Below are positions 54,355-63,562 of a stretch of DNA of 64,000 nucleotides, in pieces (within the stretch, counting starts at the first letter, position 1; the number at the start of each line of letters is the position of its first letter). This DNA comes from Rhodopseudomonas pentothenatexigens (GTDB taxonomy: Bacteria > Pseudomonadota > Alphaproteobacteria > Rhizobiales > Xanthobacteraceae): positions 62,001 to 126,000 of the forward strand of contig NZ_UFQQ01000007.1 of the NCBI RefSeq assembly GCF_900218015.1, given 5' to 3'. Both the position numbers and the translations under genes were made by a program. Under the pieces are notes generated by a model. That model was not told where the DNA came from and ran no database searches. It saw only the letters and a list, made by a program, of their open reading frames with translations.

Positions 54355-55369
54355 GCCGGGCTTCTGGCACCGGCCTCCTTCCCTGGCATCGCGCCTGCTG
54401 CTGCCGATCGCCGCGATCTACGGCAACATCGCCGCCACCCGGATGCAAAAGGCCGGCACCGCGGTCGGCGTTCCGGTGCTGTGCGTCGGCAACTATCACA
54501 TGGGCGGTGCCGGCAAGACGCCGACGACGCTTGCGCTGGTGGCGTTGCTACGCGAACTTGGCGAAACTCCTGTCGTGCTGAGCCGCGGCTATGGCGGCCA
54601 GCTGCACGGGCCCGTCGTGGTCGATCCCTCGCGCCACAGCGCCGCCGATGTCGGCGACGAACCGCTGATGATGGCGCGCCGCTTACCGGTGGTGGTAGCA
54701 CGTAACCGCACCGAAGGCGCCGCGCTCGCGGCGTCGCAGGGTGCCACCGTGATCCTGATGGACGACGGCTTCCAGAATCCGGCGCTGATCAAGGACGCTG
54801 CGTTGGTCGTGATCGACAGCCGCCGCGGCGTCGGCAATGGCAGCGTGTTTCCCGCCGGCCCGCTGCGCGCGCCGCTTGCGCTGCAGATCGCGCGCACGGA
54901 TGCGCTGGTCGTGGTCGGCGACGGCACCGCCGCCGACGTCATCGCCGCCCAGGTCGCGGAGCGAGGCGCGCCGGTGCTGCGGGCACGGCTGGTGCCCGAA
55001 CCGGCCTCGGTCGAGGCGTTGCGCGGCCGCCGCGTGCTGGCGTTCGCCGGGATCGGCGACCCGGCGCGGTTCGTCGCGACGTTGCAGGCAAGCGGTATCG
55101 AGGTGGTGGAGCAGCGCGCGTATCCCGATCACCACCCATTCACCGCGGAGGAACTGGGCGGGCTCGCCGCTGCGGCCAAGCGCGATGGGCTGAGCTTGGT
55201 CACGACCGAAAAGGACCTGGCGCGGATCGGCAGCGCTCAGAACGCGCTCGGCGTGGACGTCGTGCCGTTTGCCGTGACGCTGGCGTTCGAAGACGAGGGG
55301 AAGCTGCGGTTGTTTCTGCTCGACCGGCTCAACGGCGCACGCGCCGCCAAGCTCGCGAAGCGGCGTTGA
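54347..55369 (+). CDS. lpxK: Tetraacyldisaccharide 4'-kinase LpxK
   Basis: A 340-residue membrane-associated kinase of lipid A synthesis. The P-loop VGNYHMGGAGKTPTT lies at about residues 47-60. VVLSRGYGG, VGDEPLMMARR and VILMDDGFQNPALIKD are the family's nucleotide- and lipid-binding motifs. It phosphorylates the 4' position of the disaccharide. Follows waaA with an 8 nt overlap. Confidence 0.93.
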   Translation: MREPGFWHRPPSLASRLLLPIAAIYGNIAATRMQKAGTAVGVPVLCVGNYHMGGAGKTPTTLALVALLRELGETPVVLSRGYGGQLHGPVVVDPSRHSAADVGDEPLMMARRLPVVVARNRTEGAALAASQGATVILMDDGFQNPALIKDAALVVIDSRRGVGNGSVFPAGPLRAPLALQIARTDALVVVGDGTAADVIAAQVAERGAPVLRARLVPEPASVEALRGRRVLAFAGIGDPARFVATLQASGIEVVEQRAYPDHHPFTAEELGGLAAAAKRDGLSLVTTEKDLARIGSAQNALGVDVVPFAVTLAFEDEGKLRLFLLDRLNGARAAKLAKRR

Positions 55370-55376
55370 GGCGACC

Positions 55377-55604
55377 TCAGCCCTTGGGCTGAAACGCTTC
55401 GGGATGATGCCGCTTCAGCACGGCTTCCGGAGTCGCGTAGGGCTCCTTGAGATCGACGCTCCAATATTTCAGCTCGTCGAGCGGGATCTGCACCCCGGTG
55501 ACGGCGCAGCGCACATAGGTGCCGGGCGAGATCACGCGGAAGTCGCCATCGAGATATTGCACCTGGGCTTCGCCAGAACCCGAGAAGCCAAATTTGTTCA
55601 GCAC
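55377..55604 (-). CDS. DUF2093 family small protein
   Basis: A 75-residue protein. GTG 55604 is the start, with a perfect AGGAGATC site 6 nt upstream; it gives MLNKFGFSGSGEAQVQYLDG. The continuation DFRVISPGTYVRCAVTGVQI PLDELKYW defines DUF2093, a small alphaproteobacterial family of unknown role, often located near lpxK and xseA as here. The longer upstream frame to 55712 is not credible. Confidence 0.8.
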   Translation of the reverse strand: MLNKFGFSGSGEAQVQYLDGDFRVISPGTYVRCAVTGVQIPLDELKYWSVDLKEPYATPEAVLKRHHPEAFQPKG

Positions 55605-55751
55605 GGCCGATCTCCTGGAAAACCGCAGGTTGCGGAACGATGCAAAACCTGCGGGTCGATACCCCTGACAGATAGAACGGATGCGCCGCGTTGCAAACCG
55701 CCACGGCATCATGGCGGCGTCGTTTCCGCAGCAGGTAAGGCTACTCCAGTT

Positions 55752-57362
55752 CTAGAACAGCGATCCTTGACCGGCCGGCTTGGCCGGCCGCTTCGCCGCC
55801 TTCGCGGGTGCGGACGCCGGCTTTGCGGCGTCGGCCGGGCCGCTGCCGCCGTCGGCGGTGACGCCGACCCGGCCGTCGGCGAATTCGACGCTGAGCCGGG
55901 CACCTGCGGCGACCGATGCCGCAGCGTGGACCGAGCGGCCATCGGCGTCCCGCACCAGTGCGAAGCCGCGCGCCAGCACGCCGCGGTACGATAGTGCGGC
56001 CAGCAGCTTGCCGGTGGCATCGATCCGCGCCTGCCGATGTTCCAGAAGCGTGACCAGCGCCCGCCGCGCCCGCTCGGCGAGCCGCTGCAGCCGCTCCTGC
56101 TCGCGGGCGATCCGCATCCGCTGCGCCTGGGCGTTGGCGAGCTTCGAGGCCTGCAGCCGCACCGCCAGCCCCTCGAACCGCTCCCGGCGATGCCGCAGCG
56201 TGGCGCGGGCGCAGCGCTGCAATTGGGTGCCGGCGCTGTCGAGCCGATGCGCATTGTGCGCCACCTGGGCCCGCAGCACCTTGAGCGTCATGCCGGCCGC
56301 AGCAGCCGCAAAGCGGCGGTGATGCGCATGGGTGTTGGCGCGCAGGGCGCGCGGCAGGGCGGCGGCCGCGCCGTCGAGGCGCTGCCGCGGGATCGCCAGC
56401 AGGTCGGAAGCGCCCGGCAGGGCGCGCGCAGCGGCGCGCAGCTCGTTGCGGCGGAAATCCTGGCAGCGCTGCCAGCTCGACAGCATCCGCCGCGCCAGGC
56501 CGCCGACTTCGACGAACAGCTCGGCGCGCACCGGCACCGCCATTTCGGCCGCCGCGGTCGGGGTCGGCGCCCGCTTGTCGGATGCGAAGTCGATCAGGGT
56601 GACATCGGTCTCGTGGCCGACCGCCGAGATCAGCGGGATCATGCTGTCCGCTGCGGCGCGGACCACGATCTCCTCGTTGAACGACCACAGGTCCTCCAGC
56701 GAGCCGCCGCCGCGCGCGACGATCAACAGGTCCGGCCGCGGAATCGGGCCGTCTTCGGGCAGCGCGTTGAACCCATGGATAGCGGCGGCGATCTGCTCGG
56801 CCGAGCCTTCGCCCTGGACCCGCACCGGCCACACCAGCACCCGGCGGGGAAAGCGGTCTTCGAGCCGATGCAGGATGTCGCGGATCACCGCTCCGGTCGG
56901 CGAGGTGACGACGCCGATCACTTCCGGCAGCCACGGCAAGAGCTGCTTGCGCGCCTCGTCGAACAGGCCGTCGGCGGTGAGCTTCTTCTTGCGCTCTTCC
57001 ATCAGCGCCATCAGGGCGCCGACGCCTGCGGGCTCGAGCGCCTCGATCACGATCTGATATTTCGACGAGCCGGGGTAGGTGGTGAGCTTGCCGGTGGCGA
57101 TGACCTCGAGGCCTTCCTGCGGCTTGAACCGCATCCGCCCGGCGACGCCCTTCCAGATCACCGCCTCGATCTTGGCGCCCTCGTCCTTCAGCGCGAAATA
57201 GCAATGGCCGGACGAGTGCGGCCCGCGGAACCCGGTGATCTCGCCGCGCACCCGGACATGCCCATAGGTGTCCTCCACCGTCCGCTTCAGCGCCTGCGAC
57301 AGCTCGGAAACGGTGAATTCGCCGACATTGGCAAGGGCTTGGGGAGTCTGCAGACGGGCCAT
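55752..57362 (-). CDS. xseA: Exodeoxyribonuclease VII large subunit XseA
   Basis: A 536-residue nuclease. The N-terminal OB-fold domain ([25 protein letters not shown]) is followed by the catalytic core ([60 protein letters not shown]) and a long coiled-coil region that binds XseB. The C-terminal Pro/Ala/Lys tail ([20 protein letters not shown]) makes it longer than the ~450 usual. It acts on single-stranded DNA. Start at ATG 57362. Confidence 0.93.
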   Translation of the reverse strand: MARLQTPQALANVGEFTVSELSQALKRTVEDTYGHVRVRGEITGFRGPHSSGHCYFALKDEGAKIEAVIWKGVAGRMRFKPQEGLEVIATGKLTTYPGSSKYQIVIEALEPAGVGALMALMEERKKKLTADGLFDEARKQLLPWLPEVIGVVTSPTGAVIRDILHRLEDRFPRRVLVWPVRVQGEGSAEQIAAAIHGFNALPEDGPIPRPDLLIVARGGGSLEDLWSFNEEIVVRAAADSMIPLISAVGHETDVTLIDFASDKRAPTPTAAAEMAVPVRAELFVEVGGLARRMLSSWQRCQDFRRNELRAAARALPGASDLLAIPRQRLDGAAAALPRALRANTHAHHRRFAAAAAGMTLKVLRAQVAHNAHRLDSAGTQLQRCARATLRHRRERFEGLAVRLQASKLANAQAQRMRIAREQERLQRLAERARRALVTLLEHRQARIDATGKLLAALSYRGVLARGFALVRDADGRSVHAAASVAAGARLSVEFADGRVGVTADGGSGPADAAKPASAPAKAAKRPAKPAGQGSLF

Positions 57363-57542
57363 GCGATTCGATCGGGGTTGAAGGATGCGGCGGAAAGTAG
57401 GGACTTTCGGCCCGGCCGCCAACCCGCGGCCGGGACGGAGCCTCTACTCGGACATATCCACATCCGCGCCGGCGTGCGTTGCCGGCCGCCTGCCGCGTGT
57501 TACACCTCGCGGACCATCCACGGGGCGTACGGTCAGGCTTTC

Positions 57543-58826
57543 ATGAATATTCTCCTCCTCGGCTCGGGCGGGCGCGAACATGCGCTGGCCTGGAAGATCG
57601 CGGCCTCGCCGCTGGTCACCAAGCTGTGGTGCGCGCCGGGCAATGCCGGGATCGCCCGCGAGGCGACCTGCGTGGCGCTCGACATCGCCGACCATCCGGC
57701 CGTGATCGCGTTCTGCAAGGCCAATGCGGTCGACTTCGTGGTGGTCGGGCCGGAGGCGCCGCTTGCCGCCGGCATCGTCGACGATCTCGCCGCAGCCGGC
57801 ATCAAGGCGTTCGGACCGAGCCGGAAGGCGTCACAGCTCGAAAGCTCCAAGGGCTTCACCAAGGATCTGTGCAAGGCGCACGACATTCCGACCGCCGCCT
57901 ATGAGCGGTTCGGCGATCCGAACGAGGCCAAGGCCTATATCCGCGCCCAGGGCGCCCCGATCGTGATCAAGGCCGACGGTCTCGCCGCCGGCAAGGGCGT
58001 GGTGGTGGCGAGCACGCTGGTCGAGGCTGAGGCAGCGATCGACATGATGTTCGGCGGCGGCCTCGGCAATGCCGGCGTCGAAGTCGTGGTCGAGGACTTC
58101 CTGGTCGGCGAAGAGGCCTCGTTCTTCGTGCTGTGCGACGGCGAGCACGCGCTGCCGCTCGCCACCGCGCAGGATCACAAACGCGCCTATGACGGCGACA
58201 AGGGACCGAACACCGGCGGCATGGGGGCGTATTCGCCGGCGCCGGTGATGACGGACGCGATCTGCAAGCAGGCGATGGACCAGATCATCACCCCGACCCT
58301 GAAGGCGATGAAGGCGATGGGCGCGCCGTTCAAGGGCGTGCTGTTCGCAGGCCTGATGATCACCGAGGATGGTCCGCAACTGATCGAATACAACGTCCGG
58401 TTCGGCGACCCGGAGTGCCAGGTGCTGATGATGCGGATGATGTCCGACATCGTGCCGGCGCTGCTCGCCTGCGCCGACGGCCAGCTCGATCATTTCAGCC
58501 TGCGCTGGCACGACGATCCGGCGCTCACCGTGGTGATGGCCGCCAAGGGCTATCCGGGGCACTACGAGAAGGGCACCCGGATCGCCGGGCTGGAGCGCGC
58601 CGATGCGATTGCCGGCGTACAGATCTTCCACGCCGGCACAGTGGCCTCGGGCGACTGGGTTCTCGCCAATGGCGGCCGCGTGCTCGCCGTCACGGCCTCG
58701 GCCAAAACGGTCGCCGAAGCGCAGCGCCGCGCTTATGAGGCGATCGGCGTGATCAACTGGCCCGAAGGCTTCTGCCGCCGCGACATTGGCTGGCAGGCGG
58801 TGGCGCGGGAACGGCGGGGGAAGTAG
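57543..58826 (+). CDS. purD: Phosphoribosylamine-glycine ligase PurD
   Basis: A 427-residue ATP-grasp enzyme for the second step of purine synthesis. Motifs include [17 protein letters not shown] (N-domain), [16 protein letters not shown], the ATP-grasp [28 protein letters not shown] and the metal site [16 protein letters not shown]. Divergent from xseA, which is a common arrangement in alphaproteobacteria. Confidence 0.95.
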   Translation: MNILLLGSGGREHALAWKIAASPLVTKLWCAPGNAGIAREATCVALDIADHPAVIAFCKANAVDFVVVGPEAPLAAGIVDDLAAAGIKAFGPSRKASQLESSKGFTKDLCKAHDIPTAAYERFGDPNEAKAYIRAQGAPIVIKADGLAAGKGVVVASTLVEAEAAIDMMFGGGLGNAGVEVVVEDFLVGEEASFFVLCDGEHALPLATAQDHKRAYDGDKGPNTGGMGAYSPAPVMTDAICKQAMDQIITPTLKAMKAMGAPFKGVLFAGLMITEDGPQLIEYNVRFGDPECQVLMMRMMSDIVPALLACADGQLDHFSLRWHDDPALTVVMAAKGYPGHYEKGTRIAGLERADAIAGVQIFHAGTVASGDWVLANGGRVLAVTASAKTVAEAQRRAYEAIGVINWPEGFCRRDIGWQAVARERRGK

Positions 58827-58840
58827 GAGCGTTGCTCAGC

Positions 58841-58935
58841 CCTCACCCTGAGGAGCGCGCATCGCGCGCGTCTCGAAGGGCGAGGGCGGCCCATCCTTCG
58901 AGACGCGCTCCTACGGAGCGCTCCTCAGGATGAGG
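58841..58935. repeat. Long palindromic repeat CCTCA(C/T)CCTGAGGAGC
   Basis: Outer arms CCTCACCCTGAGGAGCGC and GCGCTCCTCAGGATGAGG enclose inner arms GCGTCTCGAAGG and CCTTCGAGACGC, giving a near-complete dyad of about 95 bp. This is a familiar dispersed repeat of Rhodopseudomonas and Bradyrhizobium intergenic DNA. Confidence 0.85.
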
Positions 58936-58954
58936 CTGTGCGTGTGGCTCGCGT

Positions 58955-58990
58955 CGTCATTGCTTCGTCGCTTCGCTCCTCGCAATGACG
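58955..58990. repeat. Short REP-like palindrome CGTCATTGC...GCAATGACG
   Basis: CGTCATTGC and GCAATGACG (9 bp arms) flank TTCGTCGCTTCGCTCCTC. It is a compact member of the family seen at 24866-24950 and sits next to the 58841 repeat, directly before the dehalogenase gene. Confidence 0.8.
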
Positions 58991-59018
58991 GCAACTAACG
59001 ACAAGGGAGTATGCGCCG

Positions 59019-59927
59019 ATGCCCGATCTCGCCGATTTGTTTCCGGGCTTCGGCTCGGAGTGGATCAACACGTCCTCGGGCCGGATCTTCGCCCGCACCG
59101 GCGGCGACGGGCCGCCGCTGCTGCTGTTGCACGGCTTCTCCGAAACCCATGTGATGTGGCATCGGGTGGCGCCCAAGCTCGCCGAGCGCTTCAAGCTGAT
59201 CATCGCCGATCTGCCGGGCTACGGCTGGTCCGACATGCCGGAGAGCGACGCCGAGCACACGCCCTATACCAAGCGGGCGATGGCCAAGCAGTTGATCGAG
59301 GCAATGGAGCAGCTTGGCCACGTGCATTTCGGGCTCGCCGGCCACGACCGCGGCGGCCGGGTCAGTTACCGGATGGCGCTGGATTCGCCGGGACGGCTGT
59401 CGAAGCTGGCGGTGCTCGATATCCTGCCGACCTATGAGTACTGGCAGCGGATGGACCGGCGCTATGCGCTGAAGATCTATCACTGGAGCTTCCTGGCGCA
59501 GCCGGCGCCGTTGCCGGAAACGCTGATTGCCGCCGCGCCGGATTTCTTCCTCAAGAACAAGCTGGCGAGCTGGGCCAAGACGCACGATCTGTCGTGCTTC
59601 GATCCGCGCGCGCTGGAACATTATCTGGCGCCGTTCCGCGATCCGATGCGGCTGCACGCGATGTGCGAGGATTATCGCGCCGGCGCGTTCGCGGATTTCG
59701 AGCACGACAAGGCCGATGTCGAAGCCGGCAATAAGATCCCGGTGCCGATGCTGGCGCTGTGGGGTGATGCCGGCATCGCGCAGTCGGCGGCGACTCCGCT
59801 CGATACCTGGAAGACCTGGGCCAAAGACGTGCAGGGCGGGCCGGTCGATTCCGGTCACTTCCTCACCGAGGAGGCGCCGGATCAGACCGCCGAAGCGTTG
59901 GTGAAGTTCTTCACCGCCGCGCCTTGA
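59019..59927 (+). CDS. Fluoroacetate/haloacetate dehalogenase-like alpha/beta hydrolase
   Basis: A 302-residue alpha/beta hydrolase that aligns without visible gaps to the R. palustris fluoroacetate dehalogenase RPA1163 from memory. All key positions are kept: nucleophile Asp110 and Arg111, Arg114 (HDRGGR), Asp134, halide-binding His155, Trp156 and Tyr219, and catalytic His280 (VDSGHFL). The enzyme would hydrolyse the C-F or C-Cl bond of haloacetates to glycolate. Differences close to the active site are SE at 41-42 where I recall PQ, and Gly113 for Ala. The glycolate product could feed GlcDEF. ATG 59019; it overlaps the convergent tadA end by 17 nt. Confidence 0.85.
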   Translation: MPDLADLFPGFGSEWINTSSGRIFARTGGDGPPLLLLHGFSETHVMWHRVAPKLAERFKLIIADLPGYGWSDMPESDAEHTPYTKRAMAKQLIEAMEQLGHVHFGLAGHDRGGRVSYRMALDSPGRLSKLAVLDILPTYEYWQRMDRRYALKIYHWSFLAQPAPLPETLIAAAPDFFLKNKLASWAKTHDLSCFDPRALEHYLAPFRDPMRLHAMCEDYRAGAFADFEHDKADVEAGNKIPVPMLALWGDAGIAQSAATPLDTWKTWAKDVQGGPVDSGHFLTEEAPDQTAEALVKFFTAAP

Positions 59928-60357
59928 AGAACTCGCGCAGCATCGTTGCGGCTTCACGCTCGCCGACCGCGGAATACACTTCCGGCGCGTGGTGACAGGT
60001 CGGCTGGCCGTAGAACCGCACGCCGGATTCCACCGCGCCGCCCTTCGGATCGAACGCCCCGAAATACAGCCGCCGGATCCGGGCGAACGAGATCGCGCCG
60101 GCGCACATCGTGCACGGCTCCAGCGTGACGTAGAGATCGCAATCGACCAGCCGCTCGCTGCCGAGCTTGGCCGCCGCCTCCCGGATCGCCAGCAGTTCGG
60201 CGTGGGCGGTGGGGTCGCGGTCGGTCAGGGTGCGGTTGCCGGCCTTGGCGATCACCACGCCGTCGCGGACGATCACGCAGCCGATCGGCACCTCGCCGGC
60301 GGCCCCCGCCGCGGCTGCCTCGGCCAGCGCCAATTCCATGAAAGTGGAAGCCGTCAT
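59911..60357 (-). CDS. tadA: tRNA-specific adenosine deaminase TadA
   Basis: A 148-residue zinc deaminase that makes inosine at position 34 of tRNA-Arg. The zinc/catalytic motifs are [13 protein letters not shown] (His52, Glu54) and [11 protein letters not shown] (Cys82, Cys85). Its end overlaps the convergent dehalogenase gene by 17 nt. Confidence 0.92.
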   Translation of the reverse strand: MTASTFMELALAEAAAAGAAGEVPIGCVIVRDGVVIAKAGNRTLTDRDPTAHAELLAIREAAAKLGSERLVDCDLYVTLEPCTMCAGAISFARIRRLYFGAFDPKGGAVESGVRFYGQPTCHHAPEVYSAVGEREAATMLREFFKARR

Positions 60358-60523
60358 CGTCGTTCTTGGCTCGTCTCGCCCCGAAAACTCTGCTAGGAGA
60401 CCGACTTCAGCAAAAGTGGATGGCAGTTTTGCGTGACCATGCGCGTTTCATTCGGAGCGCGCGGCCTGCGAGCCGTTCCCGACTGCCTGTGCCCGATTTC
60501 GTGTTCCGATAGAAAGACCAGTC

Positions 60524-62665
60524 ATGCCCCGCGACACCCGTAAAGACAACGATTCTGCGCGCGGCCGCCGCGACCGGCAGGGCAGCAAAGGCGGTTTCGG
60601 CGGCAAAGCCGGGGCCGGCGGCAAGGGAGCGTTCGGCGGCAAGGGCCGCTCGGGCGCGGCCCGGGGACCGGAGAAGAAGTTCGCCAAGCGCGCCGCCGAA
60701 GGCGCCGGCGAGGGGCGCGGCGAGAAGAGCTACGCCAAGAAGTCGTTCGGCGGTGACGCCAAGCGCTCGTCGTTCGGCGGCGAGGGCAAGCGGCCCTATG
60801 CCAAGCGCGATGGCGCCGCGCCGCGCCGCGACTTTTCCGATCGTCCGCGCCGCGATGACGGTGATGCGCCTCGTCCCCGTTTCAGCCGCGACGATAGGCC
60901 CGCGCGCAGCGGCGGCGATCGTGCCGAGCGGGGGCCGCGCAAAGAGTTTGGTGATCGGCCGAAGCGGGATTTCGGTGACCGCCCCAAGCGGGATTTCGGT
61001 GATCGGCCGAAGCGCGATTTCGGTGACCGCCCCAAGCGCGATTTTGCTGATCGGCCGAAGCGGCCGTTCCAGCGTGACGGCGAGGCCGGCCGTGACCGCG
61101 GCGACGAGAAGCCGTGGCGGGCCCGTGAGGATCGGCCGGCGCGTGCCGGCGGCGATCGTGACCGCAAGTTCGACAAGGGCGGTTTCGACAAGCCGCGGTT
61201 CTCGAAATCGCGTGACGACAAGCCGCGCTTCGATCGGGACCGGAGCGACAAGCCGCGCTTCGACAAGGCCCGCGGCGACAAGCCCAGGTTTGATCGTGGC
61301 GAGCGCTCGGACCGTCCGGAACGCGGCGGCGACCGTCCGAAATTTTCGCGCCCCCGCGACGGCGAGCGCGGCGAGCAGCGGCCGTTCCGCGAGCGCAGCT
61401 TCGATCGCCCACGTGAGGATCGTCCGCGCAGCGACCGTCCCCGCAGCGACCGTCCGCGTGAGGATCGCCCGCAGCGCGACCGCGCCGCCAAGCATGGCGA
61501 CTGGCACGAGCATCCGAAGAGCGAAGGTCGCGGCTTCGATCGGCCGCGCCGCGACAATGAGGACGACAGCAGGATCTTCGCCAAGCGTCCGGCGTTCGGC
61601 GGCCGCGGCGCGTTTCGCAAGCAGGACCCGGCAGCTTCCAAGCGGAAGTCGGCAGCTCCCGCCAAGTCCGACAAGGCCGGCGAGCGCATCGCCAAGGTGG
61701 TGGCGCGCGCCGGGCTGTGCTCGCGCCGCGATGCCGAGGCGTGGATCACGGAAGGCCGTGTCACCGTCAACGGCAAGGTGATCGATTCGCCGGCGCTCGA
61801 CGTCAAGGCGAGCGATGTCATCACCATCGACGGCAAGCCGTTGCCGGAGCGCGAGCGGACGCGTCTGTTCCTGTATCACAAGCCGCGCGGGCTGATGACG
61901 ACGCACAGCGATCCGGAAGGCCGGCCGACGGTGTTCGAGCATCTGCCCGAAGGGCTGCCGCGGCTGATCTCGATCGGCCGACTCGACTTCAACACCGAGG
62001 GCCTGCTGCTGCTCACCAATGACGGCGGCCTCGCGCGTGCGCTCGAACTGCCCGAGACCGGCTGGCTGCGGCGCTACCGGGTTCGCGCCCATGGCGAGAT
62101 CACTCAGGCGCAGCTCGACGAGCTGCAGAACGGCATCGAGGTCGACGGCGTCCAATACGGCCCGATCGAGGCCAGGCTCGAACGCGACCAGGGCGCCAAT
62201 GTCTGGCTGGTGTTCGCGATCCGCGAGGGCAAGAACCGCGAAGTGCGTAACGTGCTGGCGCATCTCGGCCTCGAGGTGAACCGGCTGATCCGGGTCTCCT
62301 ACGGCCCGTTCCAACTGCTCGAACTCGGCGAAGGCGAGGTCGAGGAAGTGAAGACCCGCGTGCTGCGCGATCAGCTCGGCGAGAAGGTGATCGCGCTCGC
62401 AGGCTGCGATTTCGCAGGGCCCTCGCCGAGCGAGACCAAGCCGAAGCCGCGCGCCGGCAAGGTCGTGTCGGCCGAGGAGTGGGCGGTGGCCGAGGCTGCA
62501 CCGGCGCCGAAGAAGACGATTACCAAGCGCGCCGCGGTCGAGGATCGCAAGGGGCGCAGGGTCAAGGTCGAACGCACCGGCAGCGAAGGTGGCAATCGCC
62601 CGCTGTCGCGCGGCCCCGCCCGTCGCTACCACGGCAAACGCGACCTCGCGCCGCGGGACGAGTGA
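60524..62665 (+). CDS. rluB: RluB-type 23S rRNA pseudouridine synthase with very long disordered N-terminus
   Basis: 713 residues. The catalytic part is only the last ~330: an S4 domain (RIAKVVARAGLCSRRDAEAW) and the RsuA/RluB/RluE core with IGRLDFNTEGLLLLTND (catalytic Asp in GRLDFNT) and YRVRAHGEI, NREVRNVLAHLGLEVNRLIR. Residues 1-~375 are Arg/Asp/Gly/Lys-rich disorder, including tandem FGDRPKRD units. A Lys/Arg-rich tail follows the core. E. coli RluB (291) modifies U2605. ATG 60524 is the first good start. Confidence 0.88.
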   Translation: MPRDTRKDNDSARGRRDRQGSKGGFGGKAGAGGKGAFGGKGRSGAARGPEKKFAKRAAEGAGEGRGEKSYAKKSFGGDAKRSSFGGEGKRPYAKRDGAAPRRDFSDRPRRDDGDAPRPRFSRDDRPARSGGDRAERGPRKEFGDRPKRDFGDRPKRDFGDRPKRDFGDRPKRDFADRPKRPFQRDGEAGRDRGDEKPWRAREDRPARAGGDRDRKFDKGGFDKPRFSKSRDDKPRFDRDRSDKPRFDKARGDKPRFDRGERSDRPERGGDRPKFSRPRDGERGEQRPFRERSFDRPREDRPRSDRPRSDRPREDRPQRDRAAKHGDWHEHPKSEGRGFDRPRRDNEDDSRIFAKRPAFGGRGAFRKQDPAASKRKSAAPAKSDKAGERIAKVVARAGLCSRRDAEAWITEGRVTVNGKVIDSPALDVKASDVITIDGKPLPERERTRLFLYHKPRGLMTTHSDPEGRPTVFEHLPEGLPRLISIGRLDFNTEGLLLLTNDGGLARALELPETGWLRRYRVRAHGEITQAQLDELQNGIEVDGVQYGPIEARLERDQGANVWLVFAIREGKNREVRNVLAHLGLEVNRLIRVSYGPFQLLELGEGEVEEVKTRVLRDQLGEKVIALAGCDFAGPSPSETKPKPRAGKVVSAEEWAVAEAAPAPKKTITKRAAVEDRKGRRVKVERTGSEGGNRPLSRGPARRYHGKRDLAPRDE
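60947..61066 (+). repeat. 24 bp tandem repeats inside rluB encoding FGDRPKRD
   Basis: Five in-frame copies of a 24 bp unit, the last one diverged. Units alternate between GATCGGCCGAAG and GACCGCCCCAAG codons, so the real duplicating unit is 48 bp. Confidence 0.8.
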
Positions 62666-62702
62666 GTTTGGTTTCATGCTGATCGACGGCAGGGCGCTTG
62701 TG

Positions 62703-62806
62703 CTCCCTCCCCCCTTGCGGGGGAGGGTCGGGGTGGGGGGTAGCTACGAAGCAAGGTTTTGCTTGTGGACCCCCACCCCCGACCCCTCCCCGCAAGGGGG
62801 AGGGGA
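62703..62806. repeat. Palindromic repeat CTCCCCC...GGGGGAG between rluB and rsmD
   Basis: The left half (62703-62741) starts CTCCCTCCCCCCTTGCGGGG and ends GGTCGGGGTGGGGGGT. The right half (62769-62806) is its near reverse complement. This G/C-run palindrome is another dispersed intergenic repeat type. It also creates false open frames on both strands. Confidence 0.8.
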
Positions 62807-62854
62807 GCGCGCCTCGTTCGTTTCGAGCTACCTGCAATCTCTACGAGCACTCCC

Positions 62855-63418
62855 ATGCGCGTGATCGGGGGGCGGCTGCGCGGGCGTAATCTGGTGGCGC
62901 TGTCGTCGCGGGAGATACGGCCGACGGCGGACCGGTTGCGCGAGTCGGTGTTCAACATTCTGATGCACGCCTACGAGAACCCGCTGCTCGATGCCCGGGT
63001 GCTCGACCTGTTCGCCGGCACCGGCGCGCTCGGCATCGAGGCATCGTCTCGCGGCGCCAAGTTCGTGCTGTTCGTCGACAACGGCGCCGAGGCACGGGCG
63101 TTGCTGCGCGCCAATGTCGAGGCGCTCGGGCTCGGCGGCGTCAGCAAGGTGTATCGCCGCGACGCCGCCAATCTCGGCCCGGCGCATCCGGTCGAGCCGT
63201 TCGGCGTCGCGTTCCTCGATCCGCCGTACCGCAAGCAGCTCGCCGAGGCTTCCCTCGCGTCACTGCGCGACGGCGGCTGGCTGCTGCCGGGCGCGCTGGT
63301 GATCGTCGAGGAAGCCAAGGACGCCGGTTTCAAGGCGCCGGCCGGCTACACCGAACTCGACCGCCGCGCCTATGACGACACCGAGTTCACGTTCCTGCGG
63401 TTCGGGGCGGGCGAGTAG
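62855..63418 (+). CDS. rsmD: 16S rRNA (guanine(966)-N2)-methyltransferase RsmD
   Basis: A 187-residue SAM-dependent methyltransferase. Motif I is LDLFAGTGALGIEASSRGA (residues ~50-68), the catalytic motif IV is FLDPPYRK (residues 120-127), and the N-terminus MRVIGGRLRGRNLVAL is typical. It methylates G966 of 16S rRNA. ATG 62855 is the family start; the extension to 62759 reads through the repeat and is not coding. Confidence 0.93.
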   Translation: MRVIGGRLRGRNLVALSSREIRPTADRLRESVFNILMHAYENPLLDARVLDLFAGTGALGIEASSRGAKFVLFVDNGAEARALLRANVEALGLGGVSKVYRRDAANLGPAHPVEPFGVAFLDPPYRKQLAEASLASLRDGGWLLPGALVIVEEAKDAGFKAPAGYTELDRRAYDDTEFTFLRFGAGE

Positions 63419-63431
63419 TCCGTTTTTTTGA

Positions 63432-63548
63432 CGTCATTCCGGGGCGCTCGCGAAGCGAGCGAACCCGGAATCCAGAGGTTGTTTCGCACGGCGCAGAACA
63501 GGTCGAGATTCCGGGGTCGCTTACTTCCGTGGGCGCCCCGGAATGACG
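63432..63548. repeat. Palindromic repeat CGTCATTCCGGGG...CCCCGGAATGACG
   Basis: Outer arms CGTCATTCCGGGGCGC and GCGCCCCGGAATGACG with inner GGAATCC / GGATTCC-type copies (CCCGGAATCC and GAGATTCCGGGG). A further dispersed intergenic element, filling the whole gap between the convergent rsmD and prmB genes. Confidence 0.85.
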
Positions 63549-63562
63549 GTGCGCGTCGGAAG

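Noticed and set aside
60947..61066. Regular repeats that could suggest a CRISPR array
   Set aside because: The units are in-frame coding tandem repeats without spacers, inside rluB.
60407..62677. 756-codon open frame antisense to rluB
   Set aside because: It mirrors the Arg/Asp/Gly-rich low-complexity coding of rluB, has no family motif and its ends follow rluB. GC-rich codon structure produces such shadows.
62759..62854. N-terminal extension of rsmD
   Set aside because: The added residues are encoded by the right half of the palindromic repeat; family proteins begin MRVIGG.
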